A model generated the notes under the pieces. That model did no database searches. It was not told the DNA's origin and saw only the letters and a program-made list of their open reading frames with translations. A program made the translations under genes and the position numbers. Source: Acidobacteriaceae bacterium (GTDB lineage: Bacteria > Acidobacteriota > Terriglobia > Terriglobales > Acidobacteriaceae). Taken from it: 64,000 nucleotides of DNA. Positions 9,396-19,443 of this stretch are shown here, one piece after another. The DNA lies in contig PLBY01000068.1 of the NCBI GenBank assembly GCA_003134655.1, positions 204,183 through 268,182 of the forward strand. The letters run 5' to 3'. Every line of letters starts with the position of its first letter. The stretch's first letter is position 1.

Positions 9396-10703
9396 TCAGA
9401 TCCGGCGCACCAGCCCTCGCTCCGTCGCTTCCGTGTTCCTGAGCAGCACCAGCACCAGAATCATGCCCACCAAAGGCAGCAGCCCCGCCACGATTACGAT
9501 GGGATCGAACGAATGCGTACCGGTGGCCTGCCGAGCATCCGAAAAATAACCAATCAGTTTGAAGGCGATGATCGTCCCGATTCCCGCACCCGTCCCGCTC
9601 AGTCCGCTAACGGAGGCCACCGACTCGCTGCCAAACAGATCCGAAGGCAGCACGTTCGCCATCGTCGTGAAACCTGCATAAGTAAAGGTCACGACCGCAA
9701 ATAGAAATGCGATCACGTACAGATTGGTGGTGAAGATCGTGGCAATGATCAGAGTCATACCGATTCCGCCGTAGACAATGGGCGCCTTGCGCGCCGCTCC
9801 CAGAGACCATCCACGCTTGATGAGAGAGCCCGACACCCACCCGGCAAAGAAACTTCCCATGTCGGCCGCGATGAAGGGAATCCACACCGCGATGAGCCCG
9901 CTCTTCAGTTCAATGCCCTTCGCAACCAGGTAAATCGGGAACCACTCCGCAATAAAGAAGAAGACTGGATCGGTAAACGCCCTGGCGATGATCGCTCCCC
10001 AGGTTTGCGGAAGCCGCAGGAGATCGCGCCACCGAGGACGAGCCTTACCGTCCTGCGGCGACTCTGATTCGCGTTTGTCCGCCACGATCATTGCAAGTTC
10101 GGCCTGCCCGATCCGCGGGTGCTCCTCCGGCGGGTAATACAGCCAGCGCCACGCAATCAACCAGAGAAAGCCCAGCGTGCCCGGGATCATGAACGCGGGC
10201 CGCCATCCCCAGCGAAAATAAATCCACAAGACAATAAACGGAGCGACCGCGCCGCCTATGGAAGATCCACTATCGAACAGAGCCGTCGCCAGCGCCCGCT
10301 CGCGTTTCGGAAACCATTCCGACACCGCCTTGGTGGCGGCTGGCCAGTTTGCCGATTCTCCAGCGCCCAACAAGAAGCGAAACGTGGCAAAACTATAAAA
10401 CCCCCTTGCCAGCGACGTGAGCATCGAGATGGTCGAATATCCGATCACCGAGAGCGTCAGCCCGCGGCGCGTGCCAATGCGATCCATGAGCTTGCCAAAC
10501 CCGGTCTGCCCAATGGAATATGCCACCCGGAACGCGATGGCGATATTCGCATAGTCAGAATTGGTCCAGTGATATTCGAGCTTGAGATACGGCGCGAGAA
10601 GCGAAAGCGTCTGGCGATCGATGTAGTTGATGACCGTGGAGGCGAACAGCAGCCCGCCAATCCACCAACGTAACGACGGGATCGGCTTCTGGGCGTTCGC
10701 CAT
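9396..10703 (-). CDS. MFS transporter, hexuronate (ExuT)-like
   Basis: 435 residues with 12 predicted TM segments. The N-terminal motif INYIDRQTLSLLAPYL and the loop EWFPKRERALATALFDSGSS are characteristic of the anion:cation symporter (ACS) branch that includes ExuT and glucarate/galactonate permeases. It sits between nagB (18 bp upstream) and manD. The probable substrate is glucuronate or galacturonate, by context. A second, related transporter is encoded two genes away. Confidence 0.85.
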   Translation of the reverse strand: MANAQKPIPSLRWWIGGLLFASTVINYIDRQTLSLLAPYLKLEYHWTNSDYANIAIAFRVAYSIGQTGFGKLMDRIGTRRGLTLSVIGYSTISMLTSLARGFYSFATFRFLLGAGESANWPAATKAVSEWFPKRERALATALFDSGSSIGGAVAPFIVLWIYFRWGWRPAFMIPGTLGFLWLIAWRWLYYPPEEHPRIGQAELAMIVADKRESESPQDGKARPRWRDLLRLPQTWGAIIARAFTDPVFFFIAEWFPIYLVAKGIELKSGLIAVWIPFIAADMGSFFAGWVSGSLIKRGWSLGAARKAPIVYGGIGMTLIIATIFTTNLYVIAFLFAVVTFTYAGFTTMANVLPSDLFGSESVASVSGLSGTGAGIGTIIAFKLIGYFSDARQATGTHSFDPIVIVAGLLPLVGMILVLVLLRNTEATERGLVRRI

Positions 10704-10721
10704 TTTGTGGGCTTCAAATCG

Positions 10722-11507
10722 TTACGAACTCACTACAACCTGCGATTGCTCAACCAGGGCACTCTTTAGGCCCGGACTCAGCAGCGACGCCGACTCCGTG
10801 TCGAGATAGACCGTCGCCTTGGGATGCCTGCGCAGAATCGACGCTGGCGCCATGGGGCTGATCTCTCCTTCCAGACACGCTTTCACCGCTGCTGCCTTGC
10901 GCTGATCCGGCACTACCACCAGCAACTCCTTGGCTTTGAGAATCTGGCGTGGTGACATCGAGATGGCGCGCGTCGGCACCTGCGAAATGTCGGCAAACCA
11001 TCCCTCGTTCACCTGCTGCCGGCGACAGGGCTCGTCCAGATTCACGATAAGGTACGGATCTTCCGTCGTGAAATCTGCAGGCGGATCGTTAAACGCGATA
11101 TGCCCGTTCTCTCCAATCCCCAGGAACGCGATGTCGATGGGAGCCGAGGCCAACTCTTTGACTATCTTACGAATCACCGCAACCGGATCGGCGGCATCTC
11201 CCTCGATCCAGTGAAAACTTACGATCCCGGTCTTCTTCACCAACCGCTCCAACAGGAACTTGCGGAAACTTGCAGGATGCGTCACCGGCAACCCAATGTA
11301 CTCGTCTAGGTGAAACGCCTCTACTCTGGTCCAATCAATGCCCGGCGCCTCGGTTAGCGCATCAAGGAATTCGAATTGCGACGCACCAGTCGCAGCGATG
11401 ACCCGGGCAGCTCCGCGCTCCGCGATCGCCCGTCCGATCGCAGTCGCAGCCTGCTCGGCGGCCGCCTGGCCCAACGAAACTTTGTCACGGAACAGTTTGA
11501 GTAGCAT
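10722..11507 (-). CDS. nagB: Glucosamine-6-phosphate deaminase
   Basis: 261 residues, close to the E. coli NagB length. Motifs: AATGASQ (sugar phosphate loop), FHLDEYIGL (catalytic Asp) and [14 protein letters not shown] (catalytic His and the Asn/Asp region). It converts glucosamine-6-phosphate to fructose-6-phosphate and ammonia. Its place between two hexuronate-type transporters suggests joint use of amino sugar and uronic acid, as from glycosaminoglycan-like polymers. That is inference. Confidence 0.9.
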   Translation of the reverse strand: MLLKLFRDKVSLGQAAAEQAATAIGRAIAERGAARVIAATGASQFEFLDALTEAPGIDWTRVEAFHLDEYIGLPVTHPASFRKFLLERLVKKTGIVSFHWIEGDAADPVAVIRKIVKELASAPIDIAFLGIGENGHIAFNDPPADFTTEDPYLIVNLDEPCRRQQVNEGWFADISQVPTRAISMSPRQILKAKELLVVVPDQRKAAAVKACLEGEISPMAPASILRRHPKATVYLDTESASLLSPGLKSALVEQSQVVVSS

Positions 11508-11560
11508 AGGAAACCCGCTGCAAACAAAAACGAGAAATCACGTCTTCGTGAAGCCGCAAA

Positions 11561-11566
11561 ATTATA
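11561..11566 (-). promoter_or_regulatory. Possible -10 box upstream of nagB
   Basis: TATAAT on the minus strand, 54 bp before the nagB start, in the only AT-rich part of the 80-bp gap between the upstream transporter gene and nagB. No good -35 sequence is visible, so this is tentative. Confidence 0.3.
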
Positions 11567-11587
11567 CATAGGCCTACCCAGCACGAA

Positions 11588-12925
11588 TCAGACCTGGGCT
11601 GGTTTGAGCCTCGGCGCCAGCAGCTGCACGAACCCGAACGCAACCAGATAAGCCAAGCCGGCCATCACAAACACGGGCACATACGACCCCGTATGCTGGA
11701 GAATGTATCCTACGGCCTTGGCAATGCACATTCCGCCGATCGCGCCTGCCATAGTGCCAAAGCCCACGACGGAACCGACAGCCCTCCGCGGAAACATGTC
11801 GGAAGCCAGCGTGTAGATGTTGGCGGACCATCCTTGATGCGCTCCCGCGGCGATTGCGACCAGGCAGACCGCGAGCCACGCGTTGGTTGTGTGCGCCGCC
11901 ATCATGATGGGTGTGACTGCGAACGCACACACCAGCATTGCGCTCTTGCGGCTCGCGTTGAGCGTCCATCCCCTTTTCAGAAGTGAAGACGAAAGCCATC
12001 CCCCGCCGATACTTCCCACGCAGGCTCCGCTGTAGATGACGAATAGCGGCAGAGCCATGCCAGTCAAACTCAAACCTAATCTACTCAGAAAATCCGGCAT
12101 CCAGAACAGATAGACCCACCAGATCGGATCGGTAAAGAATTTGCCCAATGCGATTGCCCAGGCTTGGCGGAGAGTAAGCAGAGTCAGCAACGGAACCGTC
12201 GTCTCTCCGATCGCTCTCTGGTCTGGAGGGTCGCTCTGAATGTAGGCCAGCTCTGCCGCCGAGACTTTCTTGTCTTCTTCCGGGCGGTGATAGACCAGAA
12301 GCCAACACAGTATCCAGACGAATCCCAGGGCCCCCGCAGCAATGAACGCCATGCGCCATCCGAAGCGATAAGTAATCCACGGCACAACCAGCGGCGTGAC
12401 GAGCGCGCCGATGTTCGATCCGGAGTTGAACAGGCCGGTGGCCAGCGCGCGTTCTCGCTTCGGGAACCACTCCGCCACCGCTTTCACCGCGGCCGGGAAA
12501 CTGCCAGCCTCGCCCAGTCCCAAACCAACACGCGCCACTGCGAACTGAATCATGGAGCCGGCTGCGGCGTGCGCCATGGCGGCCGCGCTCCACGCAAATA
12601 CCGCTGCGGAAAATCCCTTGCGGGTCCCCAGCCTGTCGATCAGCTTTCCGATGAACAGGATTCCGACGGCATAGGCGCAGGTAAATGCAAAAATAATCGT
12701 GCCGTAATCATTTTCTGTCCAGCCGAACTGGACTTGCAGCGTTGGCTTCAGCAGCGCGATCACCTGCCGGTCCATGTAATTCACGGTGGTTGCGAAAAAC
12801 AGCAGGCCGCAGATCAACCAGCGCCGGCGGCCCACGGGAGTCTCAGCCTGAGGCGGCTTTCTTTCTGGAACGGCGGGAATGGAAGTTAGGTTCACTCGGT
12901 TTAGCGCACCGGCGATGTGCATCAC
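11588..12925 (-). CDS. MFS transporter, ACS family (second hexuronate-type permease)
   Basis: 445 residues, 12 TM segments. VNYMDRQVIALLKPTLQ and EWFPKRERALATGLFNSGSN are nearly the same family motifs as in the other transporter of this cluster. The two differ enough in sequence to be old paralogues rather than a recent duplication. It begins with GTG-ATG, so the true start may be either codon or a later GTG. It is the first gene of the minus-strand catabolic unit and is divergent from uxaC. Sugar acid substrate by context. Confidence 0.85.
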   Translation of the reverse strand: MMHIAGALNRVNLTSIPAVPERKPPQAETPVGRRRWLICGLLFFATTVNYMDRQVIALLKPTLQVQFGWTENDYGTIIFAFTCAYAVGILFIGKLIDRLGTRKGFSAAVFAWSAAAMAHAAAGSMIQFAVARVGLGLGEAGSFPAAVKAVAEWFPKRERALATGLFNSGSNIGALVTPLVVPWITYRFGWRMAFIAAGALGFVWILCWLLVYHRPEEDKKVSAAELAYIQSDPPDQRAIGETTVPLLTLLTLRQAWAIALGKFFTDPIWWVYLFWMPDFLSRLGLSLTGMALPLFVIYSGACVGSIGGGWLSSSLLKRGWTLNASRKSAMLVCAFAVTPIMMAAHTTNAWLAVCLVAIAAGAHQGWSANIYTLASDMFPRRAVGSVVGFGTMAGAIGGMCIAKAVGYILQHTGSYVPVFVMAGLAYLVAFGFVQLLAPRLKPAQV

Positions 12926-12987
12926 TACACATGGCGCAGGGCCTCTCCGTCAAGGCATTGCTGAATTAGGCGCTCAGAAAGGCATTT

Positions 12988-13064
12988 ACCACGAAGGACA
13001 CGAAGTATCACGAAAGAAGAAACTCATAGGTGTTCCCTTCGTGTACCTTCGTGTCCTTCGTGGT
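12988..13064. repeat. Dispersed-type inverted repeat upstream of uxaC
   Basis: Perfect 18-bp arms, ACCACGAAGGACACGAAG (12988-13005) and its complement (13047-13064). The pairing continues imperfectly towards the centre (…TCACGAAAG against CCCTTCGTGTA). It fills most of the divergent gap between the transporter gene and uxaC. A short open frame across it is repeat-derived and not a gene. Confidence 0.8.
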
Positions 13065-13137
13065 CCTTGGTTTCTTGGCGTCCGGCGTCAACCGATCCGC
13101 TACTCTGAACTGATATGATTCATGGCTTGAATTGCCC

Positions 13138-14547
13138 ATGAACGGCTTCCTCACCGAAGACTTCTTGTTGTCGAACGACGTGGCGCGGCGTTTGTATCGT
13201 CAGTTTGCGGCCCAGCAGCCCATCCTCGACTACCACTGTCATCTTTCTCCCCGCGACATAGCTGAAAATCGCCAGTTCGCGAACCTCTTTGAAATCTGGA
13301 TCGAGGGAGACCATTACAAATGGCGCGCCATGCGGGCGAACGGCGTCCAGGAGAAGTACATTACCGGAGATGCCACTCCCTACGAGAAATTCCTGGCCTG
13401 GGCTCGAACCGTTCCTTACACGCTGCGCAATCCTCTCTACCACTGGACGCACCTCGAGTTGCAGCGCTACTTCGGCATCCACGAATTGCTCGATGAGACA
13501 TCTGCGCCGTCGATCTGGGAGCGGGCAAACGCGGCGCTGCAAACGCTGACTACGCACGCCATCCTCCAGAAATTTAACGTCGAGGTTGTGTGCACGACTG
13601 ATGATCCCACCGACGACCTCCGGCATCACCGGGCGAGCGCGCAGTCGAACCTGCCAACCCGCGTCTTTCCCGCGTTTCGACCCGACAAAGCGCTCGCCAT
13701 CGATAACCCAGATTTTGCAGCGTGGGTCGACAAACTTTCCGCGGCGGCGAATGTCGAGATCCACGATCTAAGCGCCTTTCTCGCCGCCCTGCGCAAGCGC
13801 CACGACGATTTCCATTCCCTAGGCTGTCGTCTCTCCGACCACGGATTGAATCATTGCTATGCGACACCGTGTTCCGAGCGCATGGCCGCGGCGATCTTCA
13901 CGAAGGCACGCGAGCGCCAGTCCATTACTCAGGACGAGCACACCCAGTTCGCTTCTTTCATGATGCTTTTCTTCGGCCGCCTCGATGCCGAAAAAGGGTG
14001 GACGAAGCAGCTTCACCTCGGCGCTTTGCGCAACGTGAACACCGCGGCCCGCCAAAAACTCGGAGCGGACACCGGTTACGACGCCATCGGTGATTTCTCT
14101 CAGGCTGAGCATCTCAGCGCTTACCTTGATCTGCTCGCGAAGGAGAGCGCTCTGCCGCAGATGATCCTGTACAACGTGAATCCCGCCGATACATTTCAGT
14201 TCGCAACCTTGATCGGCTGCTTTCAGGATGGAGATCGACCAGGCAAAATCCAATATGGCAGCGCCTGGTGGTTCCTGGACCAGAAGCAAGGCATCAAGGC
14301 GCAAATTGATGCTCTATCGAATGCCGGCCTGCTGTCGCGTTTCATTGGTATGATCACCGACTCTCGTTCCTTCATGTCCTACCCGCGCCACGAATATTTC
14401 CGGCGCGTTCTTTGCGACATCATCGGACAAGACGTCCTTCGGGGTGAACTGCCTGATGACGACGCGATCCTGGGTAGGCTTATCCAAGACATCTGCTACC
14501 GGAATGCCAAGCAATATCTCGGCCTCCCTGCTTCTCGTCAAGGCTAG
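13138..14547 (+). CDS. uxaC: Uronate isomerase (glucuronate/galacturonate isomerase)
   Basis: 469 residues from the ATG at 13138; a TTG two codons earlier is possible. E. coli UxaC has 470. Amidohydrolase-superfamily metal motif DYHCHLSP near residue 30, then GDHYKWRAMRANG, TTDDPTDDL and MITDSRSFMSYPRHEYFRR, all typical of UxaC. It isomerises glucuronate to fructuronate (and galacturonate to tagaturonate). It stands alone on the plus strand, divergent from the transporter-manD unit. No strong ribosome-binding site is seen. Confidence 0.94.
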   Translation: MNGFLTEDFLLSNDVARRLYRQFAAQQPILDYHCHLSPRDIAENRQFANLFEIWIEGDHYKWRAMRANGVQEKYITGDATPYEKFLAWARTVPYTLRNPLYHWTHLELQRYFGIHELLDETSAPSIWERANAALQTLTTHAILQKFNVEVVCTTDDPTDDLRHHRASAQSNLPTRVFPAFRPDKALAIDNPDFAAWVDKLSAAANVEIHDLSAFLAALRKRHDDFHSLGCRLSDHGLNHCYATPCSERMAAAIFTKARERQSITQDEHTQFASFMMLFFGRLDAEKGWTKQLHLGALRNVNTAARQKLGADTGYDAIGDFSQAEHLSAYLDLLAKESALPQMILYNVNPADTFQFATLIGCFQDGDRPGKIQYGSAWWFLDQKQGIKAQIDALSNAGLLSRFIGMITDSRSFMSYPRHEYFRRVLCDIIGQDVLRGELPDDDAILGRLIQDICYRNAKQYLGLPASRQG

Positions 14548-14644
14548 CCCCCGGATTTATCTCTCGTTTTCAATAAGTTACAGAGCCTTCTCAATTTCGG
14601 CTGTTCCCTCCAGGGCTGCAGGCATCCCCGGCCCACTCTTATGC

Positions 14645-14660
14645 AACTAACAAATTAGTT
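14645..14660. promoter_or_regulatory. Palindromic operator in front of blaI (BlaI-type site), overlapping a -35 box
   Basis: AACTAA-CAAA-TTAGTT, a 6+4+6 palindrome. The -35-like TTGACG (14659-14664) begins at its right edge and a weak -10 (CAAAAT, 14683-14688) follows at 18 bp. The same palindrome recurs at 16549 before htrA. Binding by the adjacent BlaI-like repressor is inference from position and recurrence. Confidence 0.65.
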
Positions 14661-14721
14661 GACGTTTTTCGTTCAGCCACGTCAAAATCCAGAGCGACGA
14701 AACGAACCTGGGGAGGAAGCA

Positions 14722-15099
14722 TTGGCTCGCAGCAAATCCGCAACCCTGACCGAAGCTGAGTTGCGCATCATGAATGTGCTCTGGGAACGGGGCTCAGCGA
14801 CCGTCCACGAGGTGCTCGAAGCTCTTCCTGCGAAGCCCGCCCTGGCCTACAACTCCGTCTTGACCATCATTCGCATTCTTGAGAAAAAAGGATACGCCAG
14901 GCACGTGAAAGACCAGCGGGCGCATGTGTATCTCCCGCAAGTCGACCGCAAAGACGCTACGAGGTTCGAGGTGCGGCACTTGATGAGCCGTTTCTTCGGC
15001 AACTCTCGCGAACAACTCGTGCTGAACGTTCTGGAAGAATCCGGCGTCGATGCGGATGAACTCGATCGCGTTCGGCAGTTGCTGGAAAGGAGCAAGTGA
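14722..15099 (+). CDS. BlaI/MecI-family transcriptional repressor
   Basis: 125 residues from the TTG at 14722, five bases after GGAGG; the longer frame overlaps the operator. Winged-helix domain: LTEAELRIMNVLWERGSATV, then LAYNSVLTIIRILEKKGY as recognition helix region. The C-terminal FFGNSREQLVLNVLEE helix is for dimerisation. The family represses beta-lactamase or other stress genes and is inactivated by a BlaR1-type protease, here encoded 8 bp downstream. There is no beta-lactamase nearby. The likely targets are its own operon and the htrA gene, both of which carry the palindrome AACTAANNNNTTAGTT. Confidence 0.9.
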   Translation: MARSKSATLTEAELRIMNVLWERGSATVHEVLEALPAKPALAYNSVLTIIRILEKKGYARHVKDQRAHVYLPQVDRKDATRFEVRHLMSRFFGNSREQLVLNVLEESGVDADELDRVRQLLERSK

Positions 15100-15106
15100 G
15101 CCAGCG

Positions 15107-16507
15107 ATGACCGCAGCCTTCAACCTGAACGCAATTGCCCAGGCATCGACGGTTCAGATCGTGGACTGCCTGGTTGAGGGCACGCTGATCGCGATCTTTA
15201 CCGGGTCATTGTTAAGCGTGATGCGCCGGCAGAGTTCGGTCACTCGCTTTGCAGTCTGGTTCTCCGCGCTCATGGCGATCGCGACCTTGCCCTTTTTTGT
15301 CGGCTCGTTCGGGTCGCAAGTTGCTTCGAATCCGCTCGCAGTCGCAGCGCAGCCTGCGCTCACCCTGCCCAGTACCTGGGCGCTCTATTTATTCGCGGCC
15401 TGGGTTGCAATCTCGGCATGGCGCATGATCGGCGTCGCCAGAGGTCTGTGGCATCTGTATACCTTGCGCAAGAGTTGCGTCGCGATCGATCCGGCGACGT
15501 TAGATCCCGTTCTGCAAAACACACTTGCTCGCAACCAGTCTCCCCGGCAGATCGCGCTGTGCACTTCCGCTCTCACGAATGTTCCGACAGCCCTCGGGCT
15601 CGTGAAGCCCGCGATCGTGATCCCGGCATGGGTGATGCAAGAGCTATCGGCGGAGGAACTGAATCAAATCCTGCTTCACGAGATCGCGCACCTGCGCCGT
15701 TGGGACGACTGGACCAACCTCGCGCAGAAGCTGGTGAAGGCGCTCTTCTTCTTCCATCCCGCAGTCTGGTGGATCGAGAAGAAAGTGTCGCTGGAGCGTG
15801 AGATGGCCTGCGACGATGCCGTTCTGGCCGAAACCGCCAGCCCGCGCGCCTACGCGGAATGCCTGGCGCACCTTGCCGAAAAGACTCTGATACAACGCAG
15901 CATTGCCTTCGCACAGGCGGCTCTGGGGAAAATTCATCAGACGTCGCTCCGTGTTGCTCAGATTCTCGACGCTGATCGTCCTACCGGCAATGGACGCTCC
16001 TGGAAGCCCGCGGTGTCGCTCGTGAGTGCTTTCGCGCTGGCGTGCGTCCTTGGTATTGCACGAGCGCCCCGGCTGATTGCGTTTCATGACAGCCAGGCGA
16101 GTTCCGCAACTCCTGCGATGGCGGACTCTTCTGTCGACGCCTGGAGGGGAAGTTTCTCGACATCGGCGCCGATCGTGAACGTGAGCGCAAACCTGGCGCA
16201 GCAACGCAAGCCTAGACTCACGCACGCGAAGCTGACGACCCTTGCGACCCACCGCAACTCGGAAACTCCGGCCGTAACCCCAGCAACGCGGCCCGCAACT
16301 CCGGAACAACGCGCGGCCAGCTTGGTCCACCTGACGAACGCAAACGCGGCTCAGTTGGCTTTTACTGAGACGCTGTTTGTCGTGGTGGAAGGCAGCCAGA
16401 GTGATCCCTCAGCCCAGCCGGTCTTTCAGATTCAGATGTGGCGCGTAGTGGTTCTGCACCCGGTCGTCGATCCCGTCAGCAACAGAATTCCCGCGAAACG
16501 AACTTAA
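15107..16507 (+). CDS. BlaR1/MecR1-like M56 family membrane metallopeptidase
   Basis: 466 residues from the ATG at 15107. N-terminal TM segments, then the M56 zinc motif LLHEIAHLRRWDDW (HExxH) and the second-ligand helix EREMACDDAVLAE, one further TM near residue 305, and a C-terminal periplasmic tail of about 150 residues rich in Ala/Thr/Pro. No penicillin-binding sensor domain is recognisable in the tail, so the inducing signal may not be a beta-lactam. It probably cleaves the BlaI-like repressor on signal. Its gene lies 85 bp before htrA. Confidence 0.88.
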   Translation: MTAAFNLNAIAQASTVQIVDCLVEGTLIAIFTGSLLSVMRRQSSVTRFAVWFSALMAIATLPFFVGSFGSQVASNPLAVAAQPALTLPSTWALYLFAAWVAISAWRMIGVARGLWHLYTLRKSCVAIDPATLDPVLQNTLARNQSPRQIALCTSALTNVPTALGLVKPAIVIPAWVMQELSAEELNQILLHEIAHLRRWDDWTNLAQKLVKALFFFHPAVWWIEKKVSLEREMACDDAVLAETASPRAYAECLAHLAEKTLIQRSIAFAQAALGKIHQTSLRVAQILDADRPTGNGRSWKPAVSLVSAFALACVLGIARAPRLIAFHDSQASSATPAMADSSVDAWRGSFSTSAPIVNVSANLAQQRKPRLTHAKLTTLATHRNSETPAVTPATRPATPEQRAASLVHLTNANAAQLAFTETLFVVVEGSQSDPSAQPVFQIQMWRVVVLHPVVDPVSNRIPAKRT

Positions 16508-16548
16508 CCATGAACTGCAGCAGACATACGCGGAGTACCAATTTTAGA

Positions 16549-16564
16549 AACTAACGAATTAGTT
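16549..16564. promoter_or_regulatory. Second copy of the BlaI-type palindrome, in front of htrA
   Basis: AACTAA-CGAA-TTAGTT, identical in both arms to the site at 14645 and different by one base in the spacer. It lies 31 bp before the htrA start codon. This suggests that htrA is a direct target of the repressor encoded at 14722. Confidence 0.65.
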
Positions 16565-16594
16565 GTTCACCATCTTGAAAAGGAGTAACCCGAA

Positions 16595-18142
16595 ATGAAT
16601 GTAGGAACGTTGAAAGACAGCACGAAGAAGTGGACGCGGCGACTGGCGGTGCCGATGCTGGCACTCGCACTGATCGGCTCGTTCGTAACCTATGAATTCG
16701 CGAAGCCCACCTCGGCTAAGGCGGCAGATGCCGCGCCTTCGGCCGCGCCACTCGACGCAGACAGCGTCGGCGCAATACTTGCTCTCGACAAGGCGATGGA
16801 AACGCTGGCAGCTCGCGTCACCCCCGCGGTCGTCAACGTCACCGTAACTTCGCGCACCAAGCCTGAGACAGCCGGCAAACAGGCGCCCGAAGACATGCAG
16901 CAATTTTTCGGACAGAACAGCCCGTTTGGCCAGTTCTTCGGCCCGGGCATGCAGCAGCGCCGGCCTCAGATCGAGCATGGCATGGGCAGCGGCGTCGTGA
17001 TCTCGCCTGACGGATACATCGTCACCAACAATCACGTCGTCGACGGAGCCGTCGACATCCGCGTGACCACGAGCAATCGCCGCGTTCTGAAAGCGAAACT
17101 GATTGGCACCGATCCTGTGACTGACCTCGCCGTTTTGAAGGTCGAGGGCAAGGATCTCGCCAGCGCGCCCTGGGGCGACTCGAAAGAAGTCAGGCCCGGT
17201 CAGACGGTGCTAGCCTTCGGCAATCCCTACGGATTCCGCTTCACCGTCACGCGCGGCATCGTGAGCGCGGTCAACCGCGCGAACCCCGACCCCACTGATC
17301 GCACCAAGCCCGGCGAGTTCATCCAGACGGATGCGGCCATCAACCCCGGCAACTCCGGCGGCCCCTTGGTTGACGCTCGCGGTCAAGTCGTCGGCATCAA
17401 CACCTTCCTGGTTTCTCCTTCCGGCACATTCTCCGGCATGGGATTTGCGATTCCCTCGCAGATCGTCAGGCCCACGGTCGAGACGCTGATCCGCTACGGC
17501 AAAGTGAGCCACGGCCACATCGGCATCGGGATCGCGGACGTGACTCCCGAGAACGCGAAGTTCTTTGACGAATCCAATGCAACCGGCGGGGTAGTTACGC
17601 AGGTTGAACCCGACTCGCCCGGCGCCAGAGCTGGCCTGCAGATCGGTGACGTGATCACCGAGATCGACGGCCAGAAAGTAAGCGACGCTGGCGAACTCCA
17701 AGTGCTGGTCGGACAGAAACAGCCTAGCTCTAAGACCATGCTCAAGGTTCTTCGCGACGGCAAGACCATAACGGTCCCTGTCACTCTCGAGGAACTGGGC
17801 AGCCGCAGCGCCGAAGGCAAAGACGATTCCAGCAGCGGCGAAGGCAAAATGCATTGGGGCATCGGCCTCGGCAACCTCACGCCGGAACTGCGCGACCAGC
17901 TTCAGGCTCCAAAAGAGATTCACGGAGCCGTGATCGAGCAGGTACAGCCGGGAAGCTCGGCTGATAACGCTGGACTGCAGCAGGGCGACATCATCCTCGA
18001 AGTCAACCGGCACAAAGTCCAATCCGCCAGCGATGTGAAGGACGCCTTGTCGAAAGTTGCCAAGGGCGAAGATGCGTTGCTGCTGGTTTGGTCGAACGGC
18101 GGCAATACCTTCCGGGTGCTGCACGCTCCTGAAGGCGCCTAA
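16595..18142 (+). CDS. degP: DegP/HtrA (Do-like) periplasmic serine protease with two PDZ domains
   Basis: 515 residues. An N-terminal TM/signal region (about 18-40), then a trypsin-like domain with catalytic His in TNNHVVDG, Asp in TDLAVLKV and Ser in GNSGGPL. A first PDZ covers about 305-405 (GGVVTQVEPDSPGARAGLQI), a Ser/Glu-rich linker follows and a second PDZ is at about 420-510. AAGGAG precedes the ATG. It degrades or refolds misfolded envelope proteins. It is preceded by the palindrome shared with blaI and followed by a strong terminator, so it is its own unit, probably under BlaI control. Confidence 0.95.
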   Translation: MNVGTLKDSTKKWTRRLAVPMLALALIGSFVTYEFAKPTSAKAADAAPSAAPLDADSVGAILALDKAMETLAARVTPAVVNVTVTSRTKPETAGKQAPEDMQQFFGQNSPFGQFFGPGMQQRRPQIEHGMGSGVVISPDGYIVTNNHVVDGAVDIRVTTSNRRVLKAKLIGTDPVTDLAVLKVEGKDLASAPWGDSKEVRPGQTVLAFGNPYGFRFTVTRGIVSAVNRANPDPTDRTKPGEFIQTDAAINPGNSGGPLVDARGQVVGINTFLVSPSGTFSGMGFAIPSQIVRPTVETLIRYGKVSHGHIGIGIADVTPENAKFFDESNATGGVVTQVEPDSPGARAGLQIGDVITEIDGQKVSDAGELQVLVGQKQPSSKTMLKVLRDGKTITVPVTLEELGSRSAEGKDDSSSGEGKMHWGIGLGNLTPELRDQLQAPKEIHGAVIEQVQPGSSADNAGLQQGDIILEVNRHKVQSASDVKDALSKVAKGEDALLLVWSNGGNTFRVLHAPEGA

Positions 18143-18164
18143 CGAACCACGTCTAACCCAATCA

Positions 18165-18212
18165 CGCCGTACTCCCTTGCAATCTCGGAAGGGAGTACGG
18201 CGTTTCTTTTTT
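18165..18212 (+). terminator. Rho-independent terminator after htrA
   Basis: Perfect 14-bp stem CGCCGTACTCCCTT / AAGGGAGTACGGCG with a 10-base loop, followed by TTTCTTTTTT. It lies 22 bp after the htrA stop. Confidence 0.92.
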
Positions 18213-18276
18213 GTGCGGCATGGCACGAGAGGAGTCGTTGGGCGCAATCGCGCATCTAACCGTCAAGTACTATTAA

Positions 18277-19428
<1,152 letters not shown>

Positions 19429-19443
19429 GACAGGAGGTCCAAC

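Noticed and set aside
12879..13118. Short plus-strand frame in the uxaC upstream region
   Set aside because: It is a translation of the dispersed inverted repeat at 12988-13064.
14721..16564. Beta-lactam resistance locus
   Set aside because: Only the repressor and M56 peptidase are present; no beta-lactamase or PBP2a-like gene and no penicillin-binding domain, so an antibiotic role is not supported.
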